Positions 8,997 through 16,232 are shown, counted from the stretch's first letter. The stretch is 64,000 nt of DNA from an uncultured Flavobacteriales bacterium (GCA_943788775.1 CALSRO010000008.1:62001-126000); one strand, 5' to 3'. Program-made: numbers and translations. Notes: generated by a model from the sequence alone, not told the origin.

Positions 8997-9608
8997 ATGA
9001 GAATATTTTCCATTCTATTCTTTTGCTCTTTGTCCATTCACTCATTATCTCAATCAGATAGTCTTGATTGGTTGGAGGAGGGTTTTCGCAATGAAGTAAG
9101 CTTCAATTCAGGTGGAACAATAGTGTTAGGTGGGGCGCTACCGCTTCCTAGATATTCATTAGCACCAAACTTTCAAATGGGATTTCGTCATGTTTTTGGT
9201 AGGAGCTTTTTCCAATCTGGGTTGTCATACATTCCAATGAGAAATTCTGTCCAAATCACTGATCAGTTTGGCAACCCCGGGGGGGTTGAATATTATACTG
9301 TCCGCAGTATTGGTTTACCAATATCTTATGGACTGCAGACATCAATACTAAGGCGTATTGGTCTCCGCGCTTACCTTGGCGTAATGCCGACATATACTTT
9401 CGCAATTTCAACTGTTACTCAAAAGGTTAGGTTTTTTCAATTCTCAAATGCCTTGATTGGTTGTGAGTCTAGCTTACGTGCAACCAAAGCAATTAATCTC
9501 AATTTTTCAATTGAATATTTGCGGGGATTCAGCTATGGATTATTAGGGAAACAGTTGCACTTCAAGCACGCCACATCAATAAAGTTCGGTATAAGTAGAG
9601 TGTTTTAG
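8997..9608 (+). CDS. Outer-membrane beta-barrel protein (cargo module 2)
   Basis: The 203-residue product has a signal peptide (MRIFSILFFCSLSIHSLSQ). The mature chain alternates hydrophobic and polar residues in short strands separated by turns (FQMGFRHVFG, IGLPISYGLQ, AYLGVMPTYTF). It ends in SIKFGISRVF, a terminal aromatic strand typical of barrels recognised by BamA. The size fits an eight-stranded OmpX/porin-family barrel. It lies 105 bp after the protease lipoprotein and is probably co-transcribed with it, then ends in its own terminator. A truncated relative lies at 6785-7015. The role in the element is unknown. Confidence 0.75.
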   Translation: MRIFSILFFCSLSIHSLSQSDSLDWLEEGFRNEVSFNSGGTIVLGGALPLPRYSLAPNFQMGFRHVFGRSFFQSGLSYIPMRNSVQITDQFGNPGGVEYYTVRSIGLPISYGLQTSILRRIGLRAYLGVMPTYTFAISTVTQKVRFFQFSNALIGCESSLRATKAINLNFSIEYLRGFSYGLLGKQLHFKHATSIKFGISRVF

Positions 9609-9626
9609 TTGGAAGGATTTATGTAG

Positions 9627-9649
9627 AGGGAGTATCCCTAGTTTTTTTT
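9627..9649 (+). terminator. Intrinsic terminator after the porin gene
   Basis: The stem AGGGA-gta-TCCCT (9627-9639) is followed by eight T residues, 19 bp after the stop codon. Confidence 0.8.
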
Positions 9650-9660
9650 CTAATGTCTCA

Positions 9661-9866
9661 GACATAGTGATTAACTATAAACCTTTAGTAAACTGTTTAT
9701 TGATTGATAGACTGTTAGTCTTTCTATAAAGTATAGATACAGTAATACCTGACAGATTTCGATACCCTGGGGTTTACAAATCTGTTTTCCCTCTGTATGA
9801 TCTAAGGGGGTTGTATTAGGTTATAATACAGTCTAGGGTGGTGTAGAGGTTTTGCTGTTGTGGGGG
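9661..9866 (+). repeat. Noncoding repeat B plus A, third position
   Basis: B (9661-9762) carries CTATAAACCTTTAG, AGACT-gtt-AGTCT and CTATA-aag-TATAG mini-hairpins. A (9763-9866) carries TGTATTA-GGTTA-TAATACA at 9812-9830. The copy is nearly identical to 7068-7271. It separates the porin gene from the nuclease module. Confidence 0.8.
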
Positions 9867-10131
9867 TATTCCCGATTCTCTTGGGTTATTCTGATTGATG
9901 CTTTCGCTGATTAGAGTGCTTGAACATCGAAGTTTTATCACTTTCAAACCTACTCCGCAGCATATACGTGACCATCCTTTGACCCAAAGTATATTACTCC
10001 GTCTGACACCGCTGGGGATGAGGATATGCTTCCCTCTGTCCCGAACTTCCAAAGAACAAATCAAAGAAATCTCTCAGGTAAATTGCAAGTGTTATGAGCA
10101 GTCTTTTCATAGGTCTATCTAGGAGTTCTTC
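9867..10131. other. Noncoding interval after repeat copy 3
   Basis: A 75-codon plus-strand frame is open here (9895-10122), but its composition is not protein-like and it has no recognisable start region. I treat the interval as noncoding and see no further structure in it. Confidence 0.45.
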
Positions 10132-11064
10132 TTAGCTGTTCGCTGGCGTTCTTGCTTTAATTACCCCTCTAATCCACTCCTCCACTTTTTCAAATTTATA
10201 CCCTTCTTTCACTTCGAGTAAAAAGGTGTCGTTTGATTCACATTTTTCTCTTTTAGCTTCATCTCGATTTGTTGTGGCTTCAAACCCTTCTTCACCGCCA
10301 AAGAAATCAATAGGCTCATAATGTTGCAGTCCATTGTATTCAATAGCTGCATTTAATTCTGGCAACCAAATATCAAATCTTTGACCATCAAGCCAAGAAG
10401 GGCTACCCTGTCCAATAACCACCAAAGTTGAAAAGGTTGATTTAATACTATCCAAAAGATGCTGTTCACTTATCCATTTAGTGACACTCGGAGGCAAGCC
10501 TTTACTTGTCCTAAAATCCTCTGTAGCGCACTCAACCAACCTTTTAAGCTCAAATGAAATTAAGGTATCTGTCATGATGTCAATTCTTTCATTCTTTAGC
10601 CCATATTCCCAACCTCGATTGTAAGTAAGCTCTTTTGGTGAAATGATTTTTATTTCGTCTATCGTTTTATGGTTAATAATTAAGTGGGTCGGGAATCTCC
10701 AATCCAATGAATTATAAAATCGTTTTAAAAAGTATGGTACGCTTTTGTATTCTGTCAAGAATCTGTCAAAAAAATAGGGGAGAAACTCATCATAATTGTC
10801 GTAAACAAATTCACTTGTTTCAATAAAGTATTTATCAAGTATGAAACGACCATCGATATCAAGGTTTCCATTAAATGAACAAGCAAACAGACCAGAAGTA
10901 ATATCGCATATGGAAGACCTCGATTTTCCGTGTCTTTTCCAAAAACTTAGCAGAATATCAATGCTCCTAGAATAATCCCCATTAGAATAGTATGGGTCAA
11001 TAAGATCTTCAAACTCAAAAGGGTTTCTTGGTATTTTTCGTTTACCGTAGTTTGTCAATTCCAC
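10132..11064 (-). CDS. Protein with a C-terminal PD-(D/E)XK / Vsr-like nuclease domain (cargo module 3)
   Basis: The product has 310 residues and no signal peptide. The first 200 residues are predicted largely helical and unrecognised. The C-terminal 100 residues carry a restriction-endonuclease-like core: SPSWLDGQRFDIWLPELN, then AAIEYNGLQHYEP, then RDEAKREKCESNDTFLLEV. The Asp of RFDI, the Glu of IEYNG and the following Gln-His fit the D...ExN/Q-H active-site pattern of Vsr-like and homing-type nucleases. It would cut DNA in the cytoplasm. It is the last gene of a three-gene minus-strand run (12791 to 10132), 7 bp after the small membrane protein. A defensive or element-maintenance role is inferred from context only. 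Confidence 0.65.
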   Translation of the reverse strand: MELTNYGKRKIPRNPFEFEDLIDPYYSNGDYSRSIDILLSFWKRHGKSRSSICDITSGLFACSFNGNLDIDGRFILDKYFIETSEFVYDNYDEFLPYFFDRFLTEYKSVPYFLKRFYNSLDWRFPTHLIINHKTIDEIKIISPKELTYNRGWEYGLKNERIDIMTDTLISFELKRLVECATEDFRTSKGLPPSVTKWISEQHLLDSIKSTFSTLVVIGQGSPSWLDGQRFDIWLPELNAAIEYNGLQHYEPIDFFGGEEGFEATTNRDEAKREKCESNDTFLLEVKEGYKFEKVEEWIRGVIKARTPANS

Positions 11065-11071
11065 AGATTAA

Positions 11072-11365
11072 TTAGTCAAAGAATCCTGTCGAATTTGAAC
11101 CATTCCAATTAGTTAACTGAACCCTTAAAAGAGCACCGCTCTCTAATTGTAACTTCATTTTATTATCTAGTGGTTCTTTTCTTATTTCTTTATACTCCAA
11201 TTCTCCATTTACTTTATTAAAAACGACCCCCCTAGTATCTCCTAAATCATGAAATTCGAATTTAGTTGTTGTGTTAGGATTAGTCGACCCTATAATTAAA
11301 AAGACTAATAAAATCCCACAGATTCCCGACAGTACTCCGATTGTAAAGTTTTTATCAATTTTCAT
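11072..11365 (-). CDS. Small single-pass membrane protein (cargo module 3)
   Basis: The product has 97 residues. One hydrophobic segment at residues 8-27 (IGVLSGICGILLVFLIIG) acts as an uncleaved anchor, followed by a soluble, mostly polar domain of about 70 residues (FEFHDLGDTRGVVFNK...). I recognise no family. It sits between the glycosylase-like gene (130 bp upstream) and the nuclease gene (7 bp downstream) on the same strand. The tight spacing suggests co-transcription, and it could tether or regulate one of its neighbours. Function unknown. Confidence 0.6.
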   Translation of the reverse strand: MKIDKNFTIGVLSGICGILLVFLIIGSTNPNTTTKFEFHDLGDTRGVVFNKVNGELEYKEIRKEPLDNKMKLQLESGALLRVQLTNWNGSNSTGFFD

Positions 11366-11495
11366 AGTTTCAAATTTTTTGTTGAGCTAGAACATAATCA
11401 AAAATATTCTAACTGAAGAAAAGGGGGTAGGGTAATTTCCTGTAAATGGATTCAAACCAACTAAAACCTGAAAGCTAAAACCTAAGGCATCGTCT

Positions 11496-12791
11496 CTAAT
11501 TTTTGAATAACTGCCCTTTCTTCCAGGATTCCCCTCCGTTCGCAGAATATTCAACGCTTTGGCAAATTCGTATATATACTGGGACTGTATTGGTATTTGT
11601 GTAACTTTTATACTTCTTAAAGCAGGACATTGCTTCAAACCTATCTTGAAAGGTGTTATAAACATCATCATGATTATATCTCCAGGTCACACCTGCTTTG
11701 TTGGTGAACTCGATTGTTTCATTTCTTCCGATTCGTGTTTTTTTGATTTCAAAGTGATTCATTTGAATTTTATTCGAACTTGATGTTTCAATTGGTCGCT
11801 CGATTTCTGTCGGGAATATTGACTCCACGGTTTCTTCCTCTATATCGATTGACTTTCCAGTATTATAAAATGAAATAATCTTTTTACCAATTTCCCTCTT
11901 ATTACTGAAGGGCATAAACGGTTTGTATTGTGAGCTACCCCATACCAAGTTGGTCTTAAAACCATCAATCTCGACCTCGTAATATTCCACTGTATACTTT
12001 CTCACGGCTCTCCCTTCGGATGCGTTACTTTCTTTATATTCCAGACGCTTAATGAATGTTGGATTCAATTGTTTTAGGTACTCCTTACTAGTTGACATAA
12101 CAATGATGTTTGGCTTAATTTCTCCAATTAATTTCTTCCATATATGAAAGCCTTCTTTAAGTAATAAATCTTGTTGATACGAGCTTAACGATCCCCAAGT
12201 CGGATTAGTTGCTATTGGTGAGCATAAGTCTGTATGAAGAGCTGTTTCCTTATCCTCCACTTCATAATAACTGAACCCCATCCCCTCTAAAACTGCCAGA
12301 AAACCAGAATTAGAGCCGCTTTCTTGTCCAAACCATTCTCTGTATGGCTCTTCTTTGAAATAGTTGCTTAGTGAGGTTTCCAATGACTCGGCTGTCTCCT
12401 CATAATCAGGAAACCTGAAATAACTAGGCGTATCATTCTTACGATCCATAAATTCAGCATTTGATGGGTTCAGTGCAACTGAAATAACCTTTGTCTCTGA
12501 TGCTAAATAGTTCTTTAGGTCTCCGAAATACAAAACAGGTAAGCTAGGCTTGACTACAAAATCATTTACACGTACGCTGTTGTAGTGGGTAATGGCTCTC
12601 TTCAGTAAGCTATGGCTTAAAATAGTTTCAACCGATTCTTTTTTTACTGTTTGACTAGTTGAGTTTATCTCGATGATAGAAGGATTGTCTAGATCAGGTT
12701 TCGTTTCATCTAAGGGTTTAGGTTCTTTCTCCAATTTTGGAGCTGAAAAAATGGCTTCGAGAAACTTCCAAATACGGCTTAATAATTTCAT
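11496..12791 (-). CDS. Uracil-DNA-glycosylase-superfamily-like protein (cargo module 3)
   Basis: The product has 431 residues. After an N-terminal amphipathic helix (MKLLSRIWKFLEAIFSAP) and a charged linker comes a domain at about residues 85-300. It opens VLYFGDLKNYL...VISVALNPSNAEF and continues with LHTDLCSPIATNPTW and NIIVMSTSKEYLKQL. The ALNPS segment after a strand and the later H-x-D-L-x-P-x-A-T strand resemble motif A and the second core strand of UDG-like proteins. The C-terminal 100 residues are a separate beta-rich domain (TRIGRNETIEFTNKAGVTW). The assignment is by pattern only. It is the first gene of the module with 11365 and 11064 downstream; a glycosylase plus nuclease would make sense against modified phage DNA. 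Confidence 0.5.
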   Translation of the reverse strand: MKLLSRIWKFLEAIFSAPKLEKEPKPLDETKPDLDNPSIIEINSTSQTVKKESVETILSHSLLKRAITHYNSVRVNDFVVKPSLPVLYFGDLKNYLASETKVISVALNPSNAEFMDRKNDTPSYFRFPDYEETAESLETSLSNYFKEEPYREWFGQESGSNSGFLAVLEGMGFSYYEVEDKETALHTDLCSPIATNPTWGSLSSYQQDLLLKEGFHIWKKLIGEIKPNIIVMSTSKEYLKQLNPTFIKRLEYKESNASEGRAVRKYTVEYYEVEIDGFKTNLVWGSSQYKPFMPFSNKREIGKKIISFYNTGKSIDIEEETVESIFPTEIERPIETSSSNKIQMNHFEIKKTRIGRNETIEFTNKAGVTWRYNHDDVYNTFQDRFEAMSCFKKYKSYTNTNTVPVYIRICQSVEYSANGGESWKKGQLFKN

Positions 12792-13084
12792 GACTAGATT
12801 ATTGCTTGAGGTTATTCTGATTGGTTATTTATATAAGTGAGACAAGAGTCTTTAATGTTGTTTATGTTGATTTTAGTTCTAGATAGATCTTCTCATCAAC
12901 ATGAAAACGAGTGCGCGTCCGCTCTAAGGGAGAATGATTCATAATTTTCCTTTTTGGTAAATGACAGAGTAATTTGAAGAATTCAACACTACTAGTGATT
13001 GCAACTAAAGTATAAATATGTTGATTGTGATCAATCCAGATGATTTTCAGCTTATTATTCCTCTCTAATCCCTTAAAGACTTAG
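12792..13084. other. Noncoding upstream region of cargo module 3
   Basis: AT-rich, with no convincing frame. It must hold the promoter for the glycosylase-like gene on the minus strand, but I cannot pick out a clear TAnnTTTG element. The B repeat is absent here, so the next A copy stands alone. Confidence 0.4.
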
Positions 13085-13185
13085 ACCCTGAGGGTTACAG
13101 ATCTATACTTCTCTGTATAATCTAAGGAGTTTGTATTAGGTTCTTATACGCTCGAGAATGGCGTCGAAGTTTTTTGTCGGAGTGA
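13085..13185 (+). repeat. Noncoding repeat A, degenerate fourth copy
   Basis: It begins ACCC-tga-GGGT, then acagatct, acttct...aggagt, and ttgtattaggttcttatac. The order of parts is the same as in the other copies, but many bases differ. Several changes keep the pairing possible (for example acttct with aggagt in place of tccct with agggg). The tail tttatgatcaatcccc matches the sequence after copy 2. It separates module 3 from the DUF285 gene. Confidence 0.65.
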
Positions 13186-13299
13186 GGAAATTTATGATCA
13201 ATCCCCGTCGCTCATTTTCGCGCCTTTGTATCACATCCCTTCCTCGACTCACATTTCCTTCATTGAAAATTTACACCAAATTCAACTCGCGGTGTAATT

Positions 13300-13878
13300 C
13301 TAACTTTCGCTTTTTTTATTAAAAGAGGTTTCAAGCGTATTAATCAGCGAGTTTACTTGCCATCCTCCCCAGAACATCTCCGACATATCTGCCGCATTAC
13401 CTACATTCCATTTGTCGAGAGGTTGATTGAAGGATTCTGCTGCATCGAACATCCGGGACATATACGTCACATAACTTACATCCCATTCTTCGAGGGGTTG
13501 ATTGAAAGCGCTTGCCTCACTAAACATGCCACACATATTCATCACTTGACTTACATTCCATTTCTCTATGGGTTGATTGAAGGATCTTGCTTTCTGGAAC
13601 ATCGCAGCCATATTCTTCACATTACTTACATCCCATCCCTCTAGTGGTTGGTTGAAGGATTTCGCATGACTGAACATTCCAAACATATCCGTCACCTGAC
13701 TTACATCCCATTTCTCAAGGGGTTGATTGAAGGATTCTGCTCCGATGAATAATCGAGACATATCCGTTACTTCAGAGGTATCCCAATCTGAAATGTGTCC
13801 ATATTTATTTTCTGCTGTTACTTCGTCTTCCGCCCACGCCTTTACTGCCAATTTTAGTGTCTCGTTATTGAATTTCAT
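13300..13878 (-). CDS. DUF285 / BspA-type 25-residue repeat protein (cargo module 4)
   Basis: The product has 192 residues, built from about five copies of a 25-residue unit with consensus FNQPLEKWDVSxVTDMxxMF. This is the DUF285 repeat known from Mycoplasma surface proteins and from large bacterial surface proteins. A short N-cap (MKFNNETLKLAVKAWAED) precedes the repeats and SLINTLETSFNKKSES closes the chain. There is no signal peptide, anchor or sorting domain, which is odd for a family normally displayed outside the cell. It may act inside the cell, or it may be a fragment of a longer protein. It stands alone between repeat copies 4 and 5. Confidence 0.8.
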   Translation of the reverse strand: MKFNNETLKLAVKAWAEDEVTAENKYGHISDWDTSEVTDMSRLFIGAESFNQPLEKWDVSQVTDMFGMFSHAKSFNQPLEGWDVSNVKNMAAMFQKARSFNQPIEKWNVSQVMNMCGMFSEASAFNQPLEEWDVSYVTYMSRMFDAAESFNQPLDKWNVGNAADMSEMFWGGWQVNSLINTLETSFNKKSES

Positions 13879-14151
13879 GCTTTGATTTTTAATAAATGAG
13901 ATTCTATTATATAAGCCCTCTCGTAATTAATTTGTAAGCATTGATTTCCAAATAGTTAGCTATATAGTTAGCTATTCATAGCGCGAAATCACCCCGAATC
14001 AGAAATATTTTTTTTGTTAAAAAATCATAATTTAATTCTTAACAAAGCGCCTTCGAAGTCGGGAAAGATTTGAGCATGGTTACAATCAGAAACGCTCACT
14101 CATTCGCTAGGGTGAATAAATAGAAAGAGGAATCAAAAACTTTACTTTGCA

Positions 14152-14220
14152 ATAACTAACCTTAGACGCTTGGAAATAAGGTGTCTGTTGGAGATTGTTG
14201 GTTAGTTATATATCTCCAAC
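14152..14220 (+). ncRNA. Candidate structured RNA: two interleaved perfect inverted repeats (pseudoknot order)
   Basis: Stem 1 is ataactaacc (14152-14161) with ggttagttat (14200-14209), a perfect 10 bp. Stem 2 is gttggagat (14187-14195) with atctccaac (14212-14220), a perfect 9 bp. The order 1-2-1'-2' is that of an H-type pseudoknot, or of two mutually exclusive hairpins acting as a switch. It lies immediately before repeat B/A copy 5, within a 529-bp stretch without genes (13879-14407). Expression is not shown by the sequence alone. Confidence 0.45.
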
Positions 14221-14227
14221 CCCTATA

Positions 14228-14407
14228 GACATAGTGATTAACTATAAACCTATAGTAAACTGTTTATTGATGGATAGACTGTTAGTCTTTCTATAAAGTA
14301 TAGATACAGTAATACCATACAGACTTATATATACCAATAGTCGACGGGTAGTGTTTCTGAATCCCTTGACTGTATTGGATTACAGAAGGGGGTGTGTAAA
14401 GTAATTT
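14228..14407 (+). repeat. Noncoding repeat B plus degenerate A, fifth position
   Basis: B (14228-14330) matches the copy at 9661 closely (gacatagtgattaactataaa, then the agactgttagtct and ctataaagtatag hairpins). The A part is diverged, but a hairpin remains at the equivalent place: CTGTA-ttggat-TACAG (14370-14385). It is followed by gggggtgtgtaaagtaattttt in place of the common tail. The copy runs up to, and probably into, the end of the polymerase-like gene. Confidence 0.7.
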
Positions 14408-15910
14408 TTAGCTGTAGGTCTTAGACTTAGAAAATGGGGTTGGTATATTCATCCACCTCGCCACATCAACCATCGCTTTTCTAACCAGATGGAACTCACT
14501 CTCCAGGGTAAATACAGAGTCATGGATTAGGAATCCCCAATTAATCCCAGAACGCAAATATGTCTCTTGCATAAACCGTGACTCAATGCGTTGAAGAATC
14601 AAGGATGTGTTCTTCCTAGATTCATAGTCTTTAACTCCTCTTATGTCGATAGGGGCGATGGTAATACATTGTAATTCAACTATGGTATAGGCGATGAAGG
14701 AGTAGATAGGTACGTCTGCTATTTTCTTTAGGAGGTGTTTAGCACCATCATTAATGACATACATAAATGCCATCTTCCCAAGGGTACGATCATCGACCAT
14801 ATCCTGTTCTTTCAATGCCTTAGTTGCAATCATCATCTGCTTGGTTGACCCCCTCCAATAAGGGTCACATTCATCCATCATTGGAATGAAGAAGTCTTCT
14901 AAAAATCTACCGCTCTTTAAGCTCGTTAGAGCTTTGTTCATCACCCATTTATTATATGGTATGTCAAACGCCTTTTTAAGGTTTAAACGGGTCTTAGAAT
15001 CAGAAACAGCGTAGTCTATTAAATGCTGATGATGGAAGAGATGGAAGAGAAAGAATGCGTGTGAGTTAGCTAAATCTAATTCACCAGTGGGGGCGGTAGA
15101 ATCTGAGCGCCATTTAATTTTACTTCTAAACTCTTTGTTGAGATTAACCAGATGATTGTGACATCGATTTCCGTAACCATCTATGGTGGGTACAAAATGC
15201 CCTCCAGTTAATGCAGAATTGGTCACATCCATTTGCAAATCATCCAAAAAACAACTTTGGATGGAGTTGTATGTCTTCAAAAGAATTGCTCCGTTAAAGG
15301 CGTTTACATCTTTGTTATTTAACCTTCGGATTCTTTCTTCTGCAATTCCATTTGCGAGATGAACACGCTGAAAAGAACCTCTTCTTCCCTTGACTGAAAT
15401 TAGATTATAGTGGTTCGGGTTGTCATCGCTGTTATAGGGCGTGGGGCGGTGCTTCAAATCAATCAGACCACATAACCTCCCTTGATCTAATAACAGTAAA
15501 TAGTCATTACCTAGTATTTTCTTTAGTCTATCGGTGCTTACGTTTCTGAACGTCTTATATCCAACCGCAGAAACTATATGAAAACAGAGAAATGCCATAC
15601 ACTCATACTGGTGTTCCTTGAAATACTGTTTGATTTTACCCCTTCTTCTTTTGTCCCGAGGCATCAACCCCGTTTGAGGTTGATTGGAAATTACTCTGTT
15701 TACAAGTGCAGAGCTTGCTGAACAAGTTTCAGTGTAGGTTTGATTTAGGGTAGCGGCAGAGGCAGTTGCCACGTATTTAAGAGCTGATTCTCCTGTTAAG
15801 TCTTCAACTAGATTTTGATCAACTGACACGTTTAAAGGATACCTAGTAGAATCTCCAAACTCATCATTCGCTAACCAAATCAATTTAACTTTTTCAGATC
15901 GCTCCAACAT
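14408..15910 (-). CDS. Polymerase-like protein with family-A-type motifs A, B and C
   Basis: The product has 500 residues, is probably cytoplasmic, and matches no annotated family I can name. Three regions in the right order resemble the palm motifs of family A polymerases and single-subunit RNA polymerases. Motif A-like: GELDLANSHAFFL (Asp279). Motif B-like helix: KWVMNKALTSLKSGR (321-335). Motif C-like: GFLIHDSVFTLES (His463-Asp464). Before motif A, GNRCHNHLVNLNKEFR fits the strand that precedes it in mobile-element relatives. There is no exonuclease domain and no reverse-transcriptase YxDD box. It is the right-hand core gene, opposite the recombinase. Replication of the excised circle, or copying of the repeat units, is inference. 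Confidence 0.55.
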   Translation of the reverse strand: MLERSEKVKLIWLANDEFGDSTRYPLNVSVDQNLVEDLTGESALKYVATASAATLNQTYTETCSASSALVNRVISNQPQTGLMPRDKRRRGKIKQYFKEHQYECMAFLCFHIVSAVGYKTFRNVSTDRLKKILGNDYLLLLDQGRLCGLIDLKHRPTPYNSDDNPNHYNLISVKGRRGSFQRVHLANGIAEERIRRLNNKDVNAFNGAILLKTYNSIQSCFLDDLQMDVTNSALTGGHFVPTIDGYGNRCHNHLVNLNKEFRSKIKWRSDSTAPTGELDLANSHAFFLFHLFHHQHLIDYAVSDSKTRLNLKKAFDIPYNKWVMNKALTSLKSGRFLEDFFIPMMDECDPYWRGSTKQMMIATKALKEQDMVDDRTLGKMAFMYVINDGAKHLLKKIADVPIYSFIAYTIVELQCITIAPIDIRGVKDYESRKNTSLILQRIESRFMQETYLRSGINWGFLIHDSVFTLESEFHLVRKAMVDVARWMNIPTPFSKSKTYS

Positions 15911-16231
15911 CTATTTAGAGACGCTAATACAGGCACTCAGATGCCTATTTACAGCGATTAAATACTAAGTAAGGTAATCTGTATTACTCTTTCTTTTTAT
16001 GCCGAGAGACAATACCGTTTAATCCCCCACAAAAATCAAAAGTTGACTGGCAGAATAATGGCAGTAGATAACTAATAACAGCTAAATTTGAGTAAATCAA
16101 AAGTTATTTAAATTACCAGTCATTAATCTGAAAATCTTAAACTGTAACGGTGAAAGTTGAAAGGGAGGAGAGGGGTTAAACCCTTTCGTACCAACACTAG
16201 CAATAAAATTAAGACGACCTCTGGCTCATAA
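15911..16231. promoter_or_regulatory. Right-end noncoding region with candidate recombinase arm sites
   Basis: tgactggcag at 16044-16053, followed by a similar aatggcagta, matches the sequence at the start of the recombinase gene (3495-3504) in direct orientation. accagtcattaatctg at 16115-16130 is an inverted relative of the same site, continuing into aaaatctta, and pairs with gattttaagatttaatgactgg at 3480-3501. atcaaaagtt also occurs twice (about 16035 and 16096). Such repeated sites at both ends fit integrase arm binding. The region must also hold the polymerase-gene promoter. Confidence 0.5.
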
Positions 16232-16232
16232 T

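Noticed and set aside
9895..10122. 75-codon plus-strand ORF between repeat copy 3 and the nuclease gene
   Set aside because: Its composition is not protein-like (many His, Arg, Ser and Leu without pattern) and it has no family resemblance; it overlaps an equally open minus frame, so I treat it as chance.
11387..11671. 94-codon minus-strand ORF overlapping the end of the glycosylase-like gene
   Set aside because: It is a shifted frame of the 11496-12791 gene followed by noncoding sequence, with no start context or domain.
13357..13644. Regular 95-codon ORF antisense to the DUF285 gene with repeats ending in TYIPF
   Set aside because: The regularity is a mirror of the DUF285 repeats on the other strand.
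4584..14407. Reading the repeats as integron attC sites
   Set aside because: No GTTRRRY / RYYYAAC core pair was found, copies are not at the single ends of one-gene cassettes in one orientation, and the recombinase lacks a visible IntI-specific insertion. The resemblance is in layout only.
14408..15910. Reverse transcriptase or retron explanation for the right core gene
   Set aside because: No YxDD motif and no RT fingers pattern; motif C is His-Asp, which fits family A polymerases instead.
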